Of a stretch of 64,000 nt of DNA, positions 55,840 to 64,000 are shown in pieces. Each line of letters starts with the position of its first letter. The stretch's first letter is position 1. The notes under the pieces were generated by a model that did not search any database, had not been told where the DNA came from, and worked only from the letters and a program-made list of their open reading frames with translations. This DNA comes from Aphelenchoides besseyi (lineage: Eukaryota > Nematoda > Chromadorea > Rhabditida > Aphelenchoididae): NCBI GenBank assembly GCA_024699855.1, contig JAMPIQ010000002.1, positions 4,960,001 through 5,024,000 on the forward strand. Direction: 5' to 3'. The translations under genes were made by a program, and so were the position numbers.

Positions 55840-58251
55840 CAAAATATTTTCAATAGTCTTCTTCCTCTTCTATAGCATCGTATTTTTGCGCGTTCTTTAC
55901 TTGGTCCTGATTGAGGTACCTAAAAAAGATATTTTATTGAGGATTTAAGTGTTAATTGGAGGAACCGATCTCGCAACTAATAAACTTACATGTCTGCCAC
56001 TTGTTCAGCTGAAGTTGCATCTGAAGGATTTTTGTCCTCACGAAGTCGAAGATAACGAGGAAATCGCAACGAAATGCCTTTTTTTGGATCAATGATTCCA
56101 ACGGCCGCAAGATGTCTCGGTGAAATCGACAAATCAGCGGCTTTGACTTCCCAAACGACTTCCGGCTCGAACCAATGATCCGGTTTCAAGGTCTCGTCGT
56201 ATCGGTAATACGACGGTGCCTAGAATAAATGTCTTAATAATAGTTTTGCTAACACAACAGACCTTATCAACCCTGTGTTTTTTGAAATACTCATATTGAG
56301 TCTTCAAGTCTTCATCCGAGAATCCGGTGCCGATCTATACAACGTAATCAGTTTCCATAACAAAACAGTCGATTACCTTGCAAATCGACTGATATTGCTC
56401 AGTGCTCGGATTATAGCAAGCCAACAAATAGCCACCATAGACGCCGGTTCGTTTTCCCGTTCCACAATATCCACCCATGACGACCAAATCCAAAGTGTCG
56501 CCAACACCGTCCAAATAATCTTTCTTCAATTTCAACCAACTGCGCGATCGTTTTGCAATTTCATATTCAGCTTTGACATCCAATGCTTTGATCATCAGTC
56601 CCTCGCAGTTGCCTTTGATCGCTTCATCGAGGAACATATTGATTTCCTCGGTATCAGTGGTGTCCATAGAGTTGGCAAAATGAACGTTTCCTTGTGTGTT
56701 CTTGAACGTTTTTCGCATCAAGTCGCGGCGTTCGCGGAATGTTTTCGTAACTAGCGATTCACCGTTGAGATAAAGTAAATCGAAGAGGAAAACGACGACC
56801 GCAACTTTGATTTCCGTCTTGTCATCGGCAGCAATCTAAACAGCAATCGGTTGAATTTGTTTCCTTGTATTCAAGTTTACCTTACGCTTGCGTGTGCTCA
56901 GCGTTTGAAAGCTCTTGATCGTGTTGTTTGTGAGATCCCAAGCCACAACTTCTCCGTCCGCGATGAATTCTGTTTTTTCATCATAAAGAGCTTCCGGCAG
57001 TTTCTGAATGACATCCGGAAATTTGTCGGTGTGATTCTCTTGATTGCGACTGTAGATCCACATCTGACTGGCCGAACCGTTCCATTTGCGGTGAATCTGA
57101 TTGTTTGCATTAAAAACGACGATCTTTTGTTTCACTCACTTGGCAACGTTCACCATCGTATTTCCATTCACAGGCAAAAACAGCATCGCCAAATCGTCGC
57201 ATGATTTCAGCAATTCCTTTGGTCGGATGAGCCAACATCGGTTTCATCGGAATTCCGACCACAATTTTACATGTTTCTGACAACGATTGGATTCCCGTCT
57301 CAAGTGCATTTTTGATGATCAAATCGAAGTTTGGACATTGACTAAATCGCAGCTTAATAACTGGGAAGAAAGGCGATCATACACATAGGTTGTTTTCAAC
57401 ACCATCTCGTCCTGTTTCATTCGATCACGAAGCTCCTCTTTAGACAATTTCGTTCCTGAAGTTCATAACAGTTACAGAGAAACATACACTTATTGTACAA
57501 CCTTCTTTCTTTGTTTCATAAGTCGTAAAAGCATTGGCCAAAGCGACCAGAAGTGACTGTTCGGCCAAACCGATTCGCAGTTTTCCACCCAAACCGCGAA
57601 TAATGTATTTGGCTTCGCAGTCTTTGCACGGAACAAACAGCTCTTTGACGAGTGCAATCTTCTTGTTATTCGACTGTAAATCAAAAGTAAAAACTGTACG
57701 TAATCAGAAATCCACCTGAGCTCCAGAAATCTTCGCTATTTCTCGCATTTTTGCAAGAACCTTTGGAACAGTCAACGACTGAGGTTTGAACAAAGTTTGC
57801 TGTGTGCTACGAGACATTTGGGCGACGATTCCCAAATCACCTTTCGCAATTATTTGTTCTTTGATGGTTGCAACCTGAAAGTCAACGGTTGATTTCACTG
57901 TTCCATCGAATCGCAAACCTTTCCACCCGTAGCTTCTGCGATGGCTTTAATCAACGAAGCTTCGGCAATCCCCAGCTCCAAGCCTTCGTAAGCTGGACCA
58001 AGTTGGTTAACAAACAAGTAGACGGCAGCCGGGAAATCTGAGGGCGACAACTCGATGGCATTGACGAAGAAACCGCTGAGAATTCGAATGGTTTCCAGAC
58101 GACCGCTCTCCGCTTCGATCAGTTCCATGGTCTTGGCCAGCGCGAGATACGGAATCCTGAAGACAATCAAACAGTTACTGTTTCAAATAACGATCACTCA
58201 CTTGTCGCCCTTCTTCCATTTGGTGTCCTCCACAATCTTGGCGGCTTCCAT
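55840..58251 (-). CDS. LIG1: DNA ligase I, ATP-dependent (core only)
   Basis: From ATG 58251: [34 protein letters not shown] and [20 protein letters not shown] form the DNA-binding domain. Then come [20 protein letters not shown] and [12 protein letters not shown] with the adenylated Lys. A 43-nt intron leads to [20 protein letters not shown]. Next are [11 protein letters not shown] and [20 protein letters not shown], then [20 protein letters not shown] and [16 protein letters not shown]. The end is [16 protein letters not shown] at 55840. All six ligase motifs appear. The long disordered PCNA-binding N-terminus of vertebrate LIG1 is absent or lies in an unrecognised upstream exon: an acceptor ATATTTCAG precedes RRFVHLTKEE just upstream of the ATG, so the true start may be further 5'. 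Confidence 0.92.
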
Positions 58252-58619
58252 CTCTTCTTTTGTCAAATGTACAAAGCGACGAACTGAAATATGCAACAAA
58301 CGAACGGATCTTACGAAATTACGAATAAGCATCAACTGATTTCGCAAAACAAAAGCGACCGTTTAAAAACGTTTCGAACGAGCCGCTTTGAACAAAGTTT
58401 CCAGTCGAGAGGCAAACGTCGAAACTGGAAGCTCGTTTGCTCGTTGACACGTTACTCAATCGAAAAATGAACTTCGCACATCGAAATCCATGAACAACCA
58501 AGTTCGCGTGAATCGACGGTCATTAAAATCCGGACGTCTGAAAATCGATGGACCGAAAAGTCTTGTGAATTGATGGTCGTTGCTTCTATTGGGTTTTATA
58601 TCTAACAGAAACCGCAATT
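58252..58619. promoter_or_regulatory. Divergent region LIG1 / F-box gene, possible LIG1 first exon
   Basis: An intron-like GTAATT/GTAAGA..ATATTTCAG stretch on the minus strand (about 58285-58335) suggests a LIG1 5' exon around 58336-58500. It presumably also includes the F-box gene promoter. Confidence 0.4.
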
Positions 58620-60533
58620 ATGGCACGAATTCAAAGAAACAAATTCACTGTTTATATGGTAAGCTTTTTGTGTAAGTGGTGGATAAATACGAATTCAGGA
58701 AAATGTTAAACCACCATCTGAACTGCGAATTAAACTTCTGATCCTAACACATCTTCTGAATTCCGATTCGTCCAACCACGAGCAATTGAAATCTTGTGCT
58801 CAATTGGATATCGAATGGAGGCGACTTTGCAACGTTGTTCTTCGCTACAGAAACGCCCTTCAGATTCTCAAACGTTTAACAGACGTTGAATTGGAGATGA
58901 GTGCTAGGGAATTCGATTTTCGAAAGATGTTGGATTCGTGTCGATCCCATTCGTTGAGTTTACAAAAGAGAACTCGGGGCGGAATACAAAAGAAACTGTT
59001 CGTTTGTTTCGAGCCTCGGCTCGAGTCGGATTTCATTCAAAAGGTCGTTGATGTAAGTTCAATCGATTGTCCAAATGTGCGAGAGTTTTTAAGGACTTTT
59101 TCGAAAGTTCCGAATGTGCTTCTGCGGTCATTTGTATTCCTGTGCATTCTTATTTGCATCGAATTTGGACCAAAGCAGCAAAATCGGAGATTCGACCAAA
59201 ACTCAGTGGTCTATCGGTAAACGAAAGCATTTGCGAAGACTTTGATTTCGCTTGCAAATGTCCCAGAAACTACCTTCTCGATGTGTACACCTTCAAAAAC
59301 CACACACTAAACTTTGCTCTTGATGTCGAGTTATTTTACTCGCAAACTTTGCACAAAATTGCTATTCGATTCATTCGACTCACCTTCTACAAGATTCCTC
59401 CGTTGTACACACGAAAACGGTTAGTTGATTAGCAGTAACTTTCATTAGAAACAACACGTTCAGACCACGACAATTGACTTTCGACATCTTGTTCGATGTG
59501 ACCACCTTCCTTCGACGACAGGACTTGGACTCATGTCAACTTGTTTCACGAGAGTGGTTCAATTTCATCGAAAACAATCGCAACGGTTTTGCGTTACACA
59601 ATTTTTCTTCGGCAAAGTTAGTCACGAAAGGCGATTTCTTTTGTTTTGGAGTATTTGATGAGAACGATAACGGAGTCAAGGACTTTCGAGAACGACGATG
59701 TAATGCGGCGGTTACGGTAAAGCGATCATTTTTTCTATTATTGAACTTGTGATTCCAGAGTCAGTTGTTCTATCCATTGTTGAGAAATACAAGTGTCAAT
59801 CGTTTGTACTTGAAACGCATCGATCTTCCCGGAGTTTTCGAGCGTTTTCAACAGGGAATCATCTCTTGTTTGCCGTTGCATGTTCATCGACTTGTTTTTG
59901 CTTCAGCTGATTGTCGAGAAATTGAACGGATTTTGATGTTCACAGAGAGCACGTTGAAGATTCGTGAATACGAAGTCGATGTGTTCAGTCAACGCTTCTT
60001 CGAACGAATTCTTCTTGAGGCTCCAGTGCGACGTTGCCATCAGCTGACGCTCCGAGAGGTTGAGTCTTCAGTTCAAGAATTCGATTATGAACTCCTTGCA
60101 GCAATACACTAGTAGACGAAATATGCTCCCTGCGTTATTTCAGTTTCTTGTACAATCTCCCCGACCAACGTGCACTTTCATCCTTCAAAATTTGCCCAAC
60201 GAAACCACAGTCAACTTTTTTATAGACGATATAATTCGAGAATTTAAAGACGTATCCAATTTGGAAGCATTTCATAATCCCGTTCTTTTGGTCCTTCAAA
60301 CACGACCGACCGAATTGCCCCGACTTTGTACGAACCCGGTCGAGTTGAACGTTAATGATTGTTTTGCGTACGAGACTCCAACCTTGTGCAATGTCTATCA
60401 TTTCAAGCACACGAACTCGGATTGTTGGCTTACAATGTGTTTGGGAAGCACCTCCTTTCATCCCATCAAACGTGTTTGTCACTTTGAATTGGGCCGCAGA
60501 GTTTTTTCTCGTCGCTCCATGATCCAAATGTAA
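58620..60533 (+). CDS. F-box protein, nematode type
   Basis: The ATG at 58620 gives MARIQRNKFTVYM, spliced to ENVKPPSELRIKLLILTHLL. An N-terminal domain runs to YLLDVYTFKNHTLNFALDV. After a 45-nt intron comes PRQLTFDILFDVTTFLRRQD, LDSCQLVSREWFNFIENN, an F-box-like motif. Downstream are a Leu-rich region (NTSVNRLYLKRIDLPGVFER, HVHRLVFASADCREIERIL) and, after an intron of about 85 nt, TCTFILQNLPNETTVNFFID. The end is ELGRRVFSRRSMIQM at 60533. Nematode genomes carry many such rapidly evolving F-box genes that supply SCF ubiquitin-ligase substrate receptors. The join at about 60057/60140 is inferred by frame. The pairing of a long N-terminal domain with a central F-box is unusual, and two fused genes remain possible. 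Confidence 0.6.
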
Positions 60534-61039
60534 AAATCCAATGGGCATTTTGTGCCCGTAGTATTCGATAGAACTATTTACCGGTTAGATTATTCCTTTC
60601 ATTTCTTCATTGACATCCTAAGCTCCAATTCAATCGGTTGTGTAGTGGAAAATAAACGTTGCTTTAAAGAATGTGTAGTTGGTAATCAAACAAAGAATAA
60701 GGTTGTTATCAAGTGGATAAAGTGGTATTTCGTAACCACTCAAAATGACCGTCGCTGGTACAACATACTGGGAACGAAAATCGATTCGTAAACTTTGACG
60801 TTTTCCCTTGATTTTGTTGCTGATGGTCGCCGAAAGATTTGTTGTTGCTCGACGTTCCCTCAGTTGTTTCTCTGACCGCTGATTCTCAATGCTGATAACT
60901 CGTCATTTAAGAGAGTTTTTTCAACAAATCGATTGCTTTTCATTCCTCAACAAAAATTGCCAATCGAGCGTAGCTTAATCGTGTCTATGTGATCCTTTCA
61001 AATGGTCGGTAATGTCATCATTTTCAGTGAAAAATCAAC
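60534..61039. other. Intergenic; CAND1 5' UTR acceptor
   Basis: An 80-codon frame at 60552-60791 (VVFDRTIYRLDYSFHFFIDI..WYFVTTQNDRRWYNI) has no ATG or recognised feature. It could be a C-terminal remnant related to F-box genes. A CATTTTCAG acceptor at about 61027 precedes the CAND1 ATG by 13 nt. Confidence 0.4.
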
Positions 61040-64000
61040 ATGAGTGGTCCACCGCAACAAATTGCGAATTTGTTGGAGAAGATGGCTTCTCCCGACAAAG
61101 ATTTCCGCTTCATGGCTACAAACGATCTCATGTCGGAGTTGCAAAAGGACTCTATTAAGTTGGACGACGACATTGAGCGTCGTGTATGTCCACGAACATC
61201 ATTGAAACTGAACACTTTGTTTAGATTACAAAGGCAATTCTCCACCTGCTCGAGGATCGAAACGGCGAAGTCCAAAACTTAGCAGTCAAATGCCTTGCGC
61301 CGTTGGTTTCCAAAGTTAAACTTCAACAGGCGAGTGCAGCAAGAAATGTATTCATGACATAAAAGTACTTTAGATTGAACTCGTCGTTGAATCACTGTGT
61401 CACAATGTGGAAATGGATCAAGAACGTCTGCGAGACGTTAGTTCGATTGCTTTGAAGACGGTGGTCAACGAGCTGTCTCCGATCAACCATGTGAATCAAG
61501 TGGCAGCGATCATTGGAAAAATTTTGCCCAACCTACTCAACGGTTTGAGTGAGTTCAAACGTTTTCGCTTGTCACATTGAACTGTGTGTTTAGAAAACGA
61601 AAAGCGACCGGATGCTTCCATCAAAATTGAGATTCTCGACATCGTTGGTATTATCATTAACAAATTCACTCGTCTTGGCGGAATCGATTTCAACTCGATT
61701 GAGGACGTTTTGTTCCTTCAATTAACTCGTGAACGGCAAGCATTGCGAAAACGAGCGATCAATGTTCTCGGTTTCCTGGTCGAGGCTGTGGACGAGCCGA
61801 CGTACGAGAAGATCGTGGATCGTGTTTTGGAGTTACTGAAGAACGAAACAGATTCCGCATCTACTCGTGCCTACGTTTTGGCTGCTGCGACAATTTCGAA
61901 AGCAAACCCTCGACTTTTTGCGAAACGTTTGGAAGAGTTCATTGAAATTTTGCTCAACTTCTGCAAGAAAGACGACGATGAGCTCAAAGATGCATGTCTT
62001 CACGCGTTTGAGATCTTCATTTCACGTTGCAATCGTGAGATTGTTCGCTTTCTACCATCGATCGTCGATGTTTGCATCCAATTCATCAAATACGATCCGA
62101 ACTACCAATACGATAGTGAAGACGAGAATGGAGTCGACGAAGAAGAAATGGAAGTCGATGGTAAACATTTTATTTTATAGATCGCTAACACTTCATTTTT
62201 AGGTGCTGATGACGAGTCAGATATGGAAGAGTATTCTGATGACGATGATATGTCTTGGAAAGTTCGTCGTTCGGCAACCAAGTGTTTTGAAGTGATGATC
62301 ACCAGTCGAAGCGATCAATTGGTCGATCACTACGTTAAAATTGCTCCGATATTGCTTTCACGATTTAAAGAACGAGAAGAAAGTGTGAAGATCGATGTTT
62401 TCCGAGCCTACGAAGCACTTTTGAAACAAACTCGCTTGTTTTTGCCCGAGAGTCTTGCACAATTGGACGCCAAATTGTATCATTCAGTGGTAATCAATCG
62501 ATTCGAAAATGAAAGCTAATTGTTTTTTTCAGTTCAACATCGATGGTCCACGACAGTTCGTGTATTCGAAAGAAAAATTTAATCATATCATAAAGGAGGA
62601 TGTCGACCGACAGCAATGTGATGTTTTGAACGCGTTGTCTGAACAAGTCCCGCAATTGATTCGCAGCATTTGCAAGCAACTGAAATCTCGTTCTGCAAAA
62701 ATTCGACTTCAATGTTTTTCGTTGCTGATTTCATTGCTAAGGTAGTTAATTTGCACAAATGTTGATCGAATTTGTTTAGAGCTCTGCCCGGTGCATTGGA
62801 AACCTACTTCGACAGTCTGATGCCGGCTGTGAAGTTATCTATTCAAGAGAAGTCGAGTGATTGCTTAACCAAAATGGACACTCTTCAATTTCTTCACATC
62901 TCTTTCTGCTCACATGAACCAACTGTAAGATAGCAGCACACGAAATCTTCTTAATCTTGCCTTTAAGGTTTTCCTTCCACAACTGGATACTCTCGTTCCA
63001 TTGATTACAAACTCAGTTAACGAACCGTTCTACAAAATTGGATCGGTTTCGCTTTTGGTTTTACAGTCGTTGATTGTGATTCTGCGTCATCTCCACGATA
63101 CGGGACATAACGTCGACAAGTACATTGAGCAAATCTACTGGGTTATTATTGGCAAACTCAAAGTCAACGACATCGATCAAGTCAGTTCTTCGGCCTATCG
63201 TAATACAAAAGTGTTTTCAGGAAGTCAAAGAACGTTCTATTGCATCTACCGGCATTCTTCTAAGCACTTTTGGTTCGAAATTGTCCGGTCATCTCAACGA
63301 AATTCTTCCGCTTTTGGTGGATCGTCTTCGCAACGAGATGACTCGTCACATTGCCGTTCAAACGTTTGCTGTTATTGTTGGTGGAATTGACGAAGTGGAT
63401 TTGTCGAATGTTCTACAAGACCTCTTAATGCATCTCTCAGAGTTCTTGCGCAAAAATCAACGTGGTTTACGAGTAAGAAAACTTTGTCTTAGACTACGAA
63501 ATAAACTGTTTTAGATCTCCACACTTTCGTTGTTGTCTGCTTTGGTCACGAAGTACAAACTGAATGCTTTACCGGACGAAGGAGTCAAACGTGTGGTTCA
63601 CGAATTGCCAGCAATTATGATCGAACAAGATATGTACATTAGTCAACTTTCAATCAAATTGGCTCGAGGTTTATTATCATTCATCTGATCGTTGTTATGG
63701 TTCGGATTTAAGATATCATCAGCAAGTTTCCAAATACAATGAGTGGATCGTTAGAAGCTGTGATCAGCTCTTGTCTTCAACTGATTAAATTGTCTTCACT
63801 CATTGGTCGTTCATTGGAATACGCGGTTGATTTGTTTGGTGCTGTTGTTGCGAGTCCAATTCCACAGAAACCGCAATTCATGGTAATGAAAATTTCGATT
63901 CGTTATTCTCAATTTCAATATAGAACTTGGTCCACGTATTGATGGAAGTCATTACATCGACTGAAAAACCATCACGTCAAGTTTGTTTGGCCGTTGCTAC
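61040..64000 (+). CDS. CAND1: Cullin-associated NEDD8-dissociated protein 1 (CAND1/TIP120A), partial
   Basis: This HEAT-repeat protein wraps unneddylated cullins and exchanges SCF substrate receptors. The ATG at 61040 gives [40 protein letters not shown], then [12 protein letters not shown] repeats follow, with family landmarks [24 protein letters not shown]-like [15 protein letters not shown], the acidic insert [20 protein letters not shown] and [20 protein letters not shown]. Introns are 40-60 nt. The frame is open at 64000, so the last third of the protein is outside the window. An F-box gene (a SCF component) lies directly upstream; this may be chance. Confidence 0.95.

Noticed and set aside
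57110..57140. Apparent 16-nt intron or frameshift after ERCQ in LIG1
   Set aside because: A canonical 43-nt intron (GTGAGT..CAATCAG) joins CQ to [12 protein letters not shown], matching the family spacing.
1..64000. tRNA, rRNA, CRISPR or bacterial-type features
   Set aside because: No B-box-like tRNA core with a foldable cloverleaf, no rRNA segment and no spaced repeat array was seen. The DNA is eukaryotic nuclear.

Overview
This is nuclear DNA from a small, gene-dense animal genome, most probably a nematode. It is clearly eukaryotic: almost every gene is split by very short GT-AG introns (commonly 38-50 nt) with T-rich 3' ends, and the proteins are typical of animals (CRNKL1, TRMT2A, PEX14, NAA20, LIG1, RACGAP1, CAND1, PPT1, PAPS transporter, tandem galectin). 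The mix of C-type lectin/vWA, Ser-Gly proteoglycan, Ly6-like, MSP-domain and F-box proteins points to a nematode. The species cannot be fixed from the sequence. No operon, CRISPR array, rRNA or tRNA was recognised.

Layout. 0-8 kb: actin maturation protease (+), a Gln-rich coiled-coil protein with WPP motifs and duplicated exons (+), then two tandem SLC35B-family genes (-), one PAPST1-like and one short paralogue. 8-19 kb: splicing factor CRNKL1 (-), NC2-alpha/DRAP1 with an added AT-hook (+), tRNA uracil-5-methyltransferase TRMT2A (-) and an M1 aminopeptidase (-). 19-25 kb: a RUN/FYVE protein (-), a secreted-then-membrane lectin/PAN/vWA receptor (-) and a Ser-Gly-rich proteoglycan core (+). 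25-33 kb: an unidentified acidic protein, small hypothetical membrane or secreted genes including a Ly6-like one, and ABHD12 (+). 33-36 kb is AT-rich and gene-poor and carries a 553-bp terminal-inverted-repeat element with a 50-nt poly-C run beside a gene fragment.

36-48 kb is one long minus-strand NACHT/WD-repeat (NWD1-like) gene. Two of its introns each hold a complete plus-strand gene: RACGAP1 (cyk-4 type) and a tail-anchored MSP/VAP-like protein. 48-64 kb: DUF4536/DMAC1-like, NAA20, an unknown coiled-coil protein, PEX14, a short-chain dehydrogenase, a two-domain galectin, palmitoyl-protein thioesterase, DNA ligase I, an F-box protein, and CAND1, which runs off the right edge.

Most interesting points: (i) two opposite-strand genes nested in introns of one gene; (ii) three introns, in NWD1 and PPT1, whose 3' ends are CG, TG and GG although the conserved protein frame requires their removal; (iii) the poly-C inverted-repeat element with a frameshifted, metal-ribbon-like reading frame; (iv) unusual domain architectures in the lectin receptor and in DRAP1. 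Gene models were joined by eye from reading frames and splice consensus. Exon junctions in poorly conserved genes are provisional.
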